Part shown: positions 1-5,479 of the stretch, one piece after another
Position numbering within the stretch: the stretch's first letter is position 1
How the letters are laid out: the number at the start of each line of letters is the position of its first letter
Translations under genes and position numbers: made by a program
Source: Candidatus Zixiibacteriota bacterium
GTDB taxonomy: Bacteria > Zixibacteria > MSB-5A5 > SM1-73
Length of the DNA stretch: 7,542 bases
Assembly: GCA_023127875.1 (NCBI GenBank)
Contig: JAGMFA010000101.1
Coordinates: 1 to 7,542, forward strand
Reading direction: 5' to 3'
Notes under the pieces: generated by a model
Told to the model about the DNA's origin: nothing
Seen by the model: only the letters and a program-made list of their open reading frames with translations
Database searches by the model: none

Positions 1-38
1 ATGAACCCTGCCCTATGGATGATAATTAATTGTTTCTC

Positions 39-66
39 ATAGGGGCGGGAATTTATCCCGCCCCAA
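39..66. repeat. GC-rich hairpin repeat, copy 1 of 2
   Basis: A 28-bp sequence that recurs exactly at 6641-6668. Its core is a perfect 9-bp inverted repeat, GGGGCGGGA (42-50) and TCCCGCCCC (56-64), around the loop ATTTA. It is preceded by ATAG, close to the GTAG foot of other elements in the window. No T-run follows, so it does not look like an intrinsic terminator. Two exact copies 6.6 kb apart in separate intergenic gaps indicate a dispersed repeat family. Confidence 0.9.
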
Positions 67-142
67 TATCTAGCTTTTTCAACAAACACATTAAACCCCT
101 GCCCCAACTTGAGGCGGATCTGCCTATGGCAGAGAATCTCCC

Positions 143-217
143 TAAATCCCCCTTTTGCAAAGGGGGATTATTCAGAATTCCCCCTTTTTTAAAGGGAGGG
201 ATAAAGGGGGATTAAAT
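143..217. repeat. AATCCCCC-type inverted-repeat element
   Basis: The word AATCCCCC (145-152) has two inverted copies, GGGGGATT at 162-169 and 206-213. The left part is an 11-bp perfect stem (145-155 with 159-169) around TGC. The right part starts with AATTCCCCC (176-184), which can pair with 203-213, and holds a nested CCCTTT/AAAGGG hairpin (182-187/191-196). Similar AATCCCCC mosaics are, as I recall, widespread in environmental bacterial genomes; that is memory and not shown here. No coding capacity is evident. Confidence 0.8.
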
Positions 218-228
218 CTCCTCCAAGA

Positions 229-264
229 TTTTCCGCCAAAGGCGAGTCCACCTCCGGTGGAAAA
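229..264. repeat. Three-stem palindromic element
   Basis: An outer 9-bp stem, TTTTCCGCC (229-237) with GGTGGAAAA (256-264, one G-T wobble), encloses alternative hairpins CGCC-AAA-GGCG (234-244) and TCCACC-TCC-GGTGGA (247-261). The outer stem and the two inner hairpins share bases and cannot all form together, a property also seen in the 307-363 and 6519-6608 elements. Confidence 0.65.
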
Positions 265-270
265 GCAATT

Positions 271-305
271 GTAGGTCCGAAATCCCCCATTTGGGGGTTT
301 CGGAC
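271..305 (+). repeat. REP-like hairpin with GTAG foot, copy 1 of 2
   Basis: GTAG (271-274) is followed directly by a long hairpin: GTCCGAAA (275-282) pairs with TTTCGGAC (298-305), then after an unpaired T the run CCCCCA (284-289) pairs with TGGGGG (292-297). The left side, 263-286, is repeated exactly (24 bp) at 561-584, and the right arm 293-305 recurs at 596-608. The loop side differs between copies, as expected for related mobile hairpins that diverge in the variable part. A GTAG tetranucleotide at the hairpin base is the known hallmark of REP sequences recognised by RAYT transposases. Confidence 0.75.
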
Positions 306-306
306 T

Positions 307-363
307 GTAGGGGCGAACCTCCGTGTTCGCCCAAAATGGGTGGAGTCAAAGCTCTACCCCTAC
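307..363. repeat. BIME-like paired hairpins, GTAG...CTAC ends
   Basis: The element folds as a compact three-way junction. GTAG (307-310) pairs with CTAC (360-363). Hairpin 1 is GGGCGAAC (311-318) with GTTCGCCC (325-332). A 5-nt linker, AAAAT, follows. Hairpin 2 is GGGTGGAG (338-345) with CTCTACCC (352-359, one G-T pair). Each strand therefore reads GTAG followed directly by a hairpin, the arrangement of two inverted REPs in a BIME. It lies one base after the preceding GTAG hairpin (271-305), so this spot carries REP-like units in tandem. Confidence 0.75.
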
Positions 364-380
364 TTTAAACAGGATGGTAA

Positions 381-409
381 GTTGGGTTTCCCCGTAGGGG
401 ATACCCGAC
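381..409. repeat. Imperfect hairpin
   Basis: GTTGGGTTTCCCC (381-393) pairs with GGGGATACCCGAC (397-409) across a GTA loop, with one G-T wobble and one T-T mismatch in 13 positions. There is no GTAG foot on either strand and no T-run. It is probably another member of the dispersed palindrome set. Confidence 0.65.
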
Positions 410-414
410 ACTCT

Positions 415-447
415 GGTTGGGGCAGGGGTTGAATCCCTGCCCCAACC
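415..447. repeat. Perfect 13-bp stem hairpin
   Basis: GGTTGGGGCAGGG (415-427) is exactly complementary to CCCTGCCCCAACC (435-447), with a 7-nt loop. It is one of the strongest palindromes in the window. Part of the right arm, CCCTGCCCCAAC, also occurs at 98-109 without its partner, which looks like a remnant. It is followed by TAAAGAGG, so it is not an intrinsic terminator. Confidence 0.8.
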
Positions 448-464
448 TAAAGAGGTCTATTTGT

Positions 465-497
465 TGGTAACGGACGCCCCCGTCCGTTACCATCTAC
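465..497 (-). repeat. REP-like hairpin, GTAG foot on minus strand
   Basis: TGGTAACGGACG (465-476) and CGTCCGTTACCA (481-492) form a perfect 12-bp stem with a CCCC loop. CTAC follows at 494-497, so the minus strand reads GTAG, one base, then the hairpin. That is the geometry of a REP unit in reverse orientation. Confidence 0.75.
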
Positions 498-502
498 ATC
501 TC

Positions 503-557
503 CGTCACGGATTCATCCTGAACAGATTCACCGTGAACGGACGAGGCGTCCGTGACG
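503..557. repeat. Composite palindrome, CGTCACGGA stem
   Basis: CGTCACGGA (503-511) and TCCGTGACG (549-557) form a perfect 9-bp outer stem. A smaller hairpin, GGACG-AGG-CGTCC (539-551), overlaps its right arm. The word CGTCCGT is shared with the preceding hairpin (465-492), suggesting related sequence families side by side. Confidence 0.65.
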
Positions 558-568
558 AACAAGCAATT

Positions 569-608
569 GTAGGTCCGAAATCCCACGCCAACGGCGGGGG
601 TTTCGGAC
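569..608 (+). repeat. REP-like hairpin with GTAG foot, copy 2 of 2
   Basis: GTAG (569-572) precedes GTCCGAAA (573-580), which pairs with TTTCGGAC (601-608). Inside, CCC pairs with GGG (582-584/598-600) and CGCC with GGCG (586-589/593-596). The outer arms are identical to the 271-305 copy, but the inner loop is different and still base-pairs. The preserved pairing despite changed sequence suggests the structure is what matters. The shared sequence begins upstream of GTAG, at 561. Confidence 0.75.
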
Positions 609-620
609 AAACAAAGAGAT

Positions 621-653
621 GTCGGATAGTTCCCATTTGGGGACATATCCGAC
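621..653. repeat. Hairpin, GTCGGATA stem
   Basis: GTCGGATA (621-628) pairs with TATCCGAC (646-653), and inside it GTTCCC (629-634) pairs with GGGGAC (639-644, one wobble), giving about 14 pairs with one extra A. It ends 62 bases before the first gene. No T-run follows, so a terminator role is not supported. From here to 715 I see no further element. Confidence 0.7.
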
Positions 654-715
654 TTACTAACTGAGACGACGTAACAGAACCTAAATGTTTAACCCCTTTT
701 TCCGACCATAATAAT

Positions 716-2659
716 ATGCAACGGTTCGATGAACCCTCCACAAGAGGGAATACAATCATCGGGGGAGCAATTTTCATTGCAACCTTCGGTATATACATTT
801 TTACTCTCTGCCCAACTATTTACTGGGAAGACTCCGCCGCCTTTTGTGCTGTCCATTCTCTGTTGGGAATTCCTCATTCTCCCGGATTTCCTATATATGT
901 CATTTTGGGGCGGCTTTTTACCATGATCCACATTTCTAATTCTGCCTTCTGTTCTAATCTTTTGTCAGCCTTCTGGGGCAGTCTAACACTGGCACTTTTA
1001 TATCTTCTTATCATCGAAGTCTTTAATCAGACGAAATCCAGCCGATCACTTTTAAGATTTGCCACCTTAACCAGCATTCTATTTTTTGCATTTTCCACCT
1101 CCTTCTGGCTTCAAACCATTAGAGCAGAGGTTTATACTCTGAATATTTTTTTCACCGTTCTTCTGATTTTTCTTATGATAAAATGGTGGCACTTCAAGGA
1201 ATCTCATCTCGGCTTCAGGATCCTGCTCTTATTTTCTTTTATTCTGGGGCTCTCTTTAACTAACCACCCACTTCTAATTATCACTCTGACGCCTGCCTTT
1301 CTGCTATTTTTCTTTTCCACTGATTTCAAGCTTCTCTTACAGCCCAAGAAGCTGTTCTTGTTGGCTATGTTTCTTATACTGGGATTATCTATATATCTTT
1401 ATCTACCCATCAGATCAAATCTTTCACCTCTTATCAATTGGGGAAAACCGGACTCCTGGTCAAACCTTCTCTCTTATCTATTCCGAACCTCCCAGCCAGG
1501 TGTTTCTGCCTTAACTCATAGTTCTCCCTATTTGAACCGATTCTGGTTTAATCTCTCCTTCCCGGTGGATCAATTCGGTCTGGCTTTTTTCTGGTTAGGT
1601 GTGGTGGGAGCAATTTCTTTGTTTAAATCCTGTCGGAGGATTTTTTTATTTACCTTTTTAATCTTCATCTCAAACGTGTTGACCGCCACCTGGGCTGCCG
1701 ATTTCTCTTTACGAAACTATGATCTATTAGGCTATCTTTTACCCTCACTTTCTGTGTTTACCATTTGGTTCGCTTTGGGATTGGAGACAGTTTTGAACTG
1801 GATAATAAAAGAAGTTAGAATCCTTCACACGAATCCCATTGGCGATAACTACAAAGTTGTGAGCTATATGTCTGTATACGCACTTTTTGGATTATTCCTC
1901 TTGCTGCCCCTATTTCAGGTATGGAAGAATTTTGACCAGTGCAATAAGAGATCGCAAGTCTGGGCTTATAATTATGCGAACCAAATTTTAAGCTCGGTTG
2001 AAAAGGATGCCTTAATACTGGTGGGCGATGATAACACCTTAACCTCCCTGTGGTATTTGAATCTTTCCCAAAGAATACGACCCGATGTCAAAATCTTAAG
2101 TATATCCGCCTTGTCACAAAGAAGTTATAGAGAACATATAAGCCAGCAGTATCCAGACATAAAACTTCTGAAACCTATATATAAAAATTCTGGGGAAATG
2201 GCATACGAAGTTTCCCAACTAAATACTGACAATTTCCCGGTCTATTCCACTCACTTCTCAAACCATTCTCAATTCGTTCGGCATCTTCGTCCGGCTGGAT
2301 ATTTGTTCGAGTTTTGTCCAAAAAAGGTGATTTTGACCGATAAAGATATAGAGAGACAAAAGAGTTTTTTGGAAAGAAGTTTGAAACACATGGACTTTGA
2401 TATCATCTCCCGAGAGCATTTCGGGAATCTTGTTTTTAACTTGGGTGCATTTTATGATCGATTGGGTGGGTCGTCCTCATCCATAGAATATTTCCTATGG
2501 GCGCTGGATATTGATCCTGCCAATCCAAGGATCTACTTTCAGTTGGGTAAAGCGTTCCTTAAAAACGGAGACAAAGGCAAGGCGTTGGATTTCTTTCAGG
2601 CCGGTCTGGAGTTGGATCCCTACAATCTAGAAGCAAGAAAACTTTTGGAAAAAACTTAA
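716..2659 (+). CDS. DUF2723/TMEM260-like GT-C glycosyltransferase with C-terminal TPRs
   Basis: This is a 647-residue polytopic membrane protein. Residues 13-400 hold roughly ten hydrophobic helices. The first loop carries a WEDS acidic motif (37-40) and GIPHSPGFP (51-59), both typical of DUF2723; RAE (136-138), TNHP (182-185), YLPIRS (229-234) and RNYD (333-336) also fit. GT-C enzymes use an acidic residue in the first extracytoplasmic loop, so E38 or D39 is the likely catalytic residue (inference). Human TMEM260, of the same family, is an O-mannosyltransferase. The soluble C-terminal part ends in two TPR repeats, about 572-605 and 606-639. It should transfer a sugar from a polyprenyl-phosphate donor to an acceptor on the outer membrane face. 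The start places TM1 normally, but no Shine-Dalgarno sequence is visible. The adjacent family 2 glycosyltransferase is the probable donor-maker. Sugar and acceptor are unknown. Confidence 0.92.
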   Translation: MQRFDEPSTRGNTIIGGAIFIATFGIYIFTLCPTIYWEDSAAFCAVHSLLGIPHSPGFPIYVILGRLFTMIHISNSAFCSNLLSAFWGSLTLALLYLLIIEVFNQTKSSRSLLRFATLTSILFFAFSTSFWLQTIRAEVYTLNIFFTVLLIFLMIKWWHFKESHLGFRILLLFSFILGLSLTNHPLLIITLTPAFLLFFFSTDFKLLLQPKKLFLLAMFLILGLSIYLYLPIRSNLSPLINWGKPDSWSNLLSYLFRTSQPGVSALTHSSPYLNRFWFNLSFPVDQFGLAFFWLGVVGAISLFKSCRRIFLFTFLIFISNVLTATWAADFSLRNYDLLGYLLPSLSVFTIWFALGLETVLNWIIKEVRILHTNPIGDNYKVVSYMSVYALFGLFLLLPLFQVWKNFDQCNKRSQVWAYNYANQILSSVEKDALILVGDDNTLTSLWYLNLSQRIRPDVKILSISALSQRSYREHISQQYPDIKLLKPIYKNSGEMAYEVSQLNTDNFPVYSTHFSNHSQFVRHLRPAGYLFEFCPKKVILTDKDIERQKSFLERSLKHMDFDIISREHFGNLVFNLGAFYDRLGGSSSSIEYFLWALDIDPANPRIYFQLGKAFLKNGDKGKALDFFQAGLELDPYNLEARKLLEKT

Positions 2660-2665
2660 GGCAAA

Positions 2666-3718
2666 ATGAGAAAGAAAAAAGACATAGACATCTCCGTAGT
2701 GGTGCCCATGTTCAACGAACAGGAGAATGCTAAATACACCCTGGATCGACTAACCCGGGCCTTGGACTCCATCCCGAAAAGATGGGAGATAATTGTGGTA
2801 GATGATGGCTCCACGGATCAGACCAAGAAGTTGGTGGAGGATTACTGTCGTTTCAATCGCTGGATCAAGCTGATCTCTTATCCGGTCAACCAGGGAAGGG
2901 GGAAAGCGCTGAGGGTCGGATTTGCACATGCTCAGGGGAAGATAATATGCACCACTGACGCCGATTTAAGCTACGATGAAAAATACATCCTGCAGATGGT
3001 TGAGGTTCTGGAGGGGAATTCGGATGTTGACTTGGTGGTGGGTTCACCCTATGCTCATGGAGGAAAAGCAGAGGGGGTTCCCCTCTTTAGATTGCTCTTG
3101 AGCAAATGGGGAAACAAGATTTTGGGATTTGCCCTGAAAGGTAGGCTTTCCACCGTGACCGGAGTTTTAAGGGCATATCGCAAAGAATGCCTAAGCTCAC
3201 TGGAGTTGGAATCAGATGGCAAGGAGATACATTTAGAGATTCTGTCCAAAGCCCTGTCCATGGGCTACAAAGCTAAAGAATTGCCTGCCACCCTGAAGCC
3301 CAGAACCAAAGGGAAATCAAAATTCAAATTCAAAGCCACCGCAATATCTCATCTGATATTTTCGTTCTTCGAGAAACCCATAATCCTGTTCGGTGCCATC
3401 GGGCTTTTCATGCTCTTCCTGGGATTTCTGGGAGGAGCCTACATTGTATATCTCTGGCAGAAGGGAATTCTAAATCCCAATCGTCCTCTGATGACTTTGA
3501 TCGTGCTTTTGATCGTAGCTGGAATTCAGGTGCTCCTTTTCGGATTTTTGGGGACACAATTGGTTCATCTGCGAAAGGAGATTTACAAGGTGCAGAGAGA
3601 AAACAAGAGCTTGGAAGAAAAAATAAATAATTTTTCAACAAAGATTAAAGTGAAAAAGAAAGAACTGGACTATCCGCCTTCAGACAGACCCAGATATCAA
3701 AAAAAACCGGTCTCCTAA
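2666..3718 (+). CDS. Membrane-anchored family 2 glycosyltransferase (polyprenyl-phosphate sugar synthase-like)
   Basis: This 350-residue protein has an N-terminal GT-A domain of the DPM1/GT2 type: VVPMFNEQEN (12-21), VVDDGSTD (44-51), NQGRGKALRVGF (75-86), the metal-binding TTDADLSY with the DAD motif (96-103), and TGVLRAYRKE (165-174). Two transmembrane helices follow (about 239-264 and 275-297), then a charged, probably coiled-coil tail (301-335) and a Lys/Pro-rich end. Such enzymes transfer a hexose from GDP- or UDP-sugar to polyprenyl phosphate at the cytoplasmic face. The gene begins 6 nt after the upstream stop; the stop overlaps AAGG (2658-2661), a weak ribosome site, so translational coupling is likely. 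The pairing suggests it makes the lipid-linked donor used by the DUF2723 protein. The exact sugar cannot be read from sequence; a mannosyl- or glucosyl-phosphate product is the family norm. Confidence 0.93.
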   Translation: MRKKKDIDISVVVPMFNEQENAKYTLDRLTRALDSIPKRWEIIVVDDGSTDQTKKLVEDYCRFNRWIKLISYPVNQGRGKALRVGFAHAQGKIICTTDADLSYDEKYILQMVEVLEGNSDVDLVVGSPYAHGGKAEGVPLFRLLLSKWGNKILGFALKGRLSTVTGVLRAYRKECLSSLELESDGKEIHLEILSKALSMGYKAKELPATLKPRTKGKSKFKFKATAISHLIFSFFEKPIILFGAIGLFMLFLGFLGGAYIVYLWQKGILNPNRPLMTLIVLLIVAGIQVLLFGFLGTQLVHLRKEIYKVQRENKSLEEKINNFSTKIKVKKKELDYPPSDRPRYQKKPVS

Positions 3719-3723
3719 CAGAG

Positions 3724-3829
3724 TGAAATAGATCTCCCAACAGATGAAACAGATCTCCCAACAGATGAAACAGATTAAAGGATAATAAAATCCATTTCAT
3801 CTTTTAATCTGTTGGGAATCCTTTAATCC
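3724..3829. repeat. 21-bp tandem repeats with inverted copies
   Basis: Two 21-bp units (3724-3744 and 3745-3765) differ at one base, and a third starts at 3766 but diverges after 10 bases. Words in the repeats reappear inverted downstream: TCCCAACAGAT (3735-3745 and 3756-3766) against ATCTGTTGGGA (3807-3817), AGATGAAA (3763-3770) against TTTCATCT (3795-3802), and GATTAAAGGA (3773-3782) against TCCTTTAATC (3819-3828). CAGATTAAA (3771-3779) can instead pair with TTTAATCTG (3803-3811). Several mutually exclusive hairpins are thus possible. The element fills most of the 137-bp gap between two glycosyltransferase genes. It has no GTAG foot and differs in style, being AT-rich and built from short words. 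Confidence 0.85.
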
Positions 3830-3855
3830 ATTGGGAAAAAGCAATCAAAGAATAA

Positions 3856-5028
3856 ATGTCAACCTCCTCAAAAATCTGCCTGATTACCAATCGTTATCCC
3901 GCACATCCGGACGATGTGGCTTCACCCTTTGTGCGTGACTTTCACTTAGGGTTGAAGAAAAAGGGACTGGACGTCTCTGTCTTCACCCCTTATTATCAAA
4001 CAGATAAGATAGAGCGGAGAGAGGATGTGATCCGATTTCACTGGCTGGGAGGTCAAAAGGTGGTGGGCTCTTTGAATCTCTTTAATCCCAAAGAACTTCT
4101 TCAGCTTTTCTCTTTCCTGAAAGATGGCAAACGTCAGCTTTTGGAACATCTCAACAAAACCAGTCCCCACCATTGTTTGGCTCTGTGGGCACTTCCCTCG
4201 GGATGGTTTGCCTACCAAGCGAAAAAAAAGTTAGGTATTCGGTATTCTGTATGGTGCCTGGGTTCGGATATATATGTCTGGGCAAAAAAGCCGATATTAC
4301 GAAAGATCATAAGAAAAGTTCTGCAGGAGGCAGACCACCTTTTCGCCGACGGATTCGATCTGAAGAAAAGAGTCGAAAAGCTCTCCGGCAAAAGTTGTCT
4401 TTTTCTTCCCAGCATGCGAAGGCTTCCTCCAGCACCTGACAAAAAAGGATTACTTGATCCAGAAAAATTTAATTTCTTGTATGTGGGGCGATGGGAAAAA
4501 AAGAAGGGCTTGGATGATTTAATCAAAGCATTTAGTGAGGTTAAAGAAAAACTTCGTTCTGTCAATCTTTATATTTTAGGTTGGGGAGACTTTGAGAAGG
4601 AGCTGAGAAAACTGATAAAAAGGCTTAAATTAGAACATGAGGTCAAAATCTTGGGAAAAGTCTCCACCAACTTGGTGGCTACCTATATCAAGCAAGCTAA
4701 CTGTGTGACAATTCCCTCTAAGAGTGATAGCATTCCTTTAGTCTTCTCCGAGGCGCTTCAGATGGGAACTCCTCTTATTGTCACCGACGTAGGAGACATG
4801 GGCTATCTGGTGAAAAGATTCGACTTGGGCAAGGTGATTCCCCCGGGAGACATACAGAAGTTGGCTCAGGCCATGATCGAGTTTGTCTGCGAAAAAAAGG
4901 ATTATACCAGGAAGATACCAGAAGCCTTGAAATTACTTGATATTGAAAAGACAGTGGATGATTATCTAAAGACCGTTATTCTTACAACAAACACTCCAGC
5001 AGATATTAAGCATGTTAAGGCCTGCTAA
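3856..5028 (+). CDS. Family 4 glycosyltransferase (GT-B fold)
   Basis: This 390-residue protein has the two-domain GT-B layout without membrane helices. The N-terminal acceptor domain starts with KICLITNRYPAHPDD (6-20), in which the region after the first strand is the usual glycine-rich loop area, and contains LGSDIYVW (135-142). The C-terminal donor domain has FLYVGRWEKKKGLDDLI (207-223), LYILGWGDFEKELRKL (238-253), and the nucleotide-sugar site at 287-316, including SKSDSIPLVFSEALQMGTP. The usual E-x7-E motif here is D291-x7-E299, a conservative change of the first acid. It most likely transfers a sugar from a nucleotide-sugar to a lipid-linked glycan in the cytoplasm; the specificity is unknown. 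No clear ribosome site precedes the ATG. It is separated from both neighbours by repeat-filled gaps, so its place in an operon is uncertain. Confidence 0.92.
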   Translation: MSTSSKICLITNRYPAHPDDVASPFVRDFHLGLKKKGLDVSVFTPYYQTDKIERREDVIRFHWLGGQKVVGSLNLFNPKELLQLFSFLKDGKRQLLEHLNKTSPHHCLALWALPSGWFAYQAKKKLGIRYSVWCLGSDIYVWAKKPILRKIIRKVLQEADHLFADGFDLKKRVEKLSGKSCLFLPSMRRLPPAPDKKGLLDPEKFNFLYVGRWEKKKGLDDLIKAFSEVKEKLRSVNLYILGWGDFEKELRKLIKRLKLEHEVKILGKVSTNLVATYIKQANCVTIPSKSDSIPLVFSEALQMGTPLIVTDVGDMGYLVKRFDLGKVIPPGDIQKLAQAMIEFVCEKKDYTRKIPEALKLLDIEKTVDDYLKTVILTTNTPADIKHVKAC

Positions 5029-5057
5029 TTTGACGTCTCTTCAATTTGGGATTCGAA

Positions 5058-5101
5058 TAGCCAAGCCATGTCCGCAGGATCCTGTGGAAAGGCTTGGCTA
5101 C
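5058..5101 (-). repeat. Long hairpin downstream of the GT4 gene
   Basis: TAGCCAAGCC (5058-5067) and GGCTTGGCTA (5091-5100) form a perfect 10-bp stem. Inside, TCCGCAGGA (5071-5079) pairs with TCCTGTGGA (5080-5088) with one wobble. On the minus strand the element begins with GTAG (5098-5101), part of the stem, as in the 5187-5245 element. It starts 29 bases after the stop codon. The nearest T-run (5119-5124) is 18 bases away, too far for a standard intrinsic terminator. Confidence 0.75.
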
Positions 5102-5153
5102 GTGAACCTTAGATTCTATTTTTTCTGACGTTTTGATCGCAGCCACCGGACGC

Positions 5154-5176
5154 GTAGCCGAGGGTTTATCCCTCGG
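5154..5176 (+). repeat. Single REP-like hairpin with GTAGCC head
   Basis: GTAG (5154-5157) leads into CCGAGGG (5158-5164), paired with CCCTCGG (5170-5176) around a TTTAT loop. The head GTAGCC is shared with the paired-hairpin element that starts 11 bases further on, so the two probably belong to related families. Confidence 0.65.
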
Positions 5177-5186
5177 TGCCAAACTC

Positions 5187-5245
5187 TGGTAGCCGCAAGC
5201 TTCAGCTTGCGTATTTATTCGCACCCTAAAAGGGTGCGGCTACCA
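5187..5245. repeat. BIME-like paired hairpins, GTAGCC...GGCTAC
   Basis: This is a clean cloverleaf-like element. The outer stem is TGGTAGCC (5187-5194) with GGCTACCA (5238-5245). Hairpin 1 is GCAAGCT (5195-5201) with AGCTTGC (5204-5210). A 10-nt linker (5211-5220) follows, then hairpin 2, GCACCCT (5221-5227) with AGGGTGC (5231-5237). All stems are perfect and use every base outside the loops and linker. GTAG (5189-5192) and CTAC (5240-5243) give each strand a GTAG-headed hairpin. The two hairpins differ in sequence, so they are not a simple duplicated repeat. Confidence 0.8.
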
Positions 5246-5280
5246 TTTGTGCTATGATCTTTCATTCGCAAATCGTAAAA

Positions 5281-5406
5281 GACTGGCAAGTGGGAAAAGG
5301 CAAAAAGCTTTAAATTCGGTTCACCCAAAGGCAACCAGTCCAGATTCTTCTGTCCCACTAATATTTAAGAGGACACTTGATTCTATTTGAGCTCTCCAAA
5401 TCTGGA
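5281..5406 (+). other. Possible structured leader upstream of the dehydratase gene
   Basis: This AT-richer stretch lies between the repeats and the dehydratase gene and differs from the palindromic elements. Interleaved complementarities are present: GACTGG (5281-5286) with CCAGTC (5335-5340), and GTGGGA (5290-5295) with TCCCAC (5353-5358), which together have pseudoknot order. TCCAGATT (5339-5346) can pair with AATCTGGA (5399-5406), overlapping the first pairing. I cannot match it to a known riboswitch class. The pairings are short and could arise by chance. Confidence 0.25.
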
Positions 5407-5418
5407 TATCAATTTGTC

Positions 5419-5447
5419 TTGCTTTCATAGAAAGATTTGATTATCTA
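5419..5447 (+). promoter_or_regulatory. Weak sigma-70-like promoter candidate
   Basis: TTGCTT (5419-5424) and TATCTA (5442-5447) are separated by 17 bases, in an AT-rich stretch just upstream of the dehydratase ribosome site. Both boxes are imperfect. If real, transcription would start near 5454, giving a short leader to the TTG start and placing the 5281-5406 structure outside the transcript. Confidence 0.25.
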
Positions 5448-5466
5448 TTATTTCAAACTAAAAATC

Positions 5467-5473
5467 AGGAGAG
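5467..5473 (+). promoter_or_regulatory. Ribosome binding site that fixes a TTG start
   Basis: AGGAGAG lies 6 bases before TTG at 5480. It is the best Shine-Dalgarno sequence in the window. The codon after it begins MKIKGKKVLITGAGG, the expected N-terminus of the dehydratase fold, with no room for a later start before the NAD-binding loop. Confidence 0.85.
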
Positions 5474-5479
5474 AAAAGA

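Noticed and set aside
30..215. Short open reading frame across the first repeats
   Set aside because: It consists of translated palindromic repeat sequence and has no ribosome site or recognisable domain.
143..217. CRISPR array, suggested by repeated AATCCCCC words
   Set aside because: Copies are inverted and irregularly spaced, with no uniform repeat-spacer pattern.
461..931. Several small open reading frames on both strands upstream of and overlapping the start of the first gene
   Set aside because: They are made of repeat sequence or are shadows of the membrane protein gene, which has clear family motifs.
3724..3829. CRISPR or iteron-type origin, suggested by the 21-bp tandem units
   Set aside because: Only two full units, directly adjacent without spacers, and no replication gene or other origin signals nearby.
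5058..5124. Hairpin followed by a TTTTTT run after the family 4 glycosyltransferase gene, as a Rho-independent terminator
   Set aside because: The T-run begins 18 bases after the stem ends; intrinsic terminators need it directly at the stem base.
5187..5245. tRNA gene, suggested by the cloverleaf-like fold
   Set aside because: At 59 bases it is too short, has only two inner arms, and lacks the T-loop GTTCGA-type sequence and an anticodon arm.
5281..5358. Resemblance to a c-di-GMP-I (GEMM) riboswitch because of the AAAGGCAACC segment
   Set aside because: The conserved GEMM core and helix arrangement are not present; only a short A-rich purine stretch looks similar.
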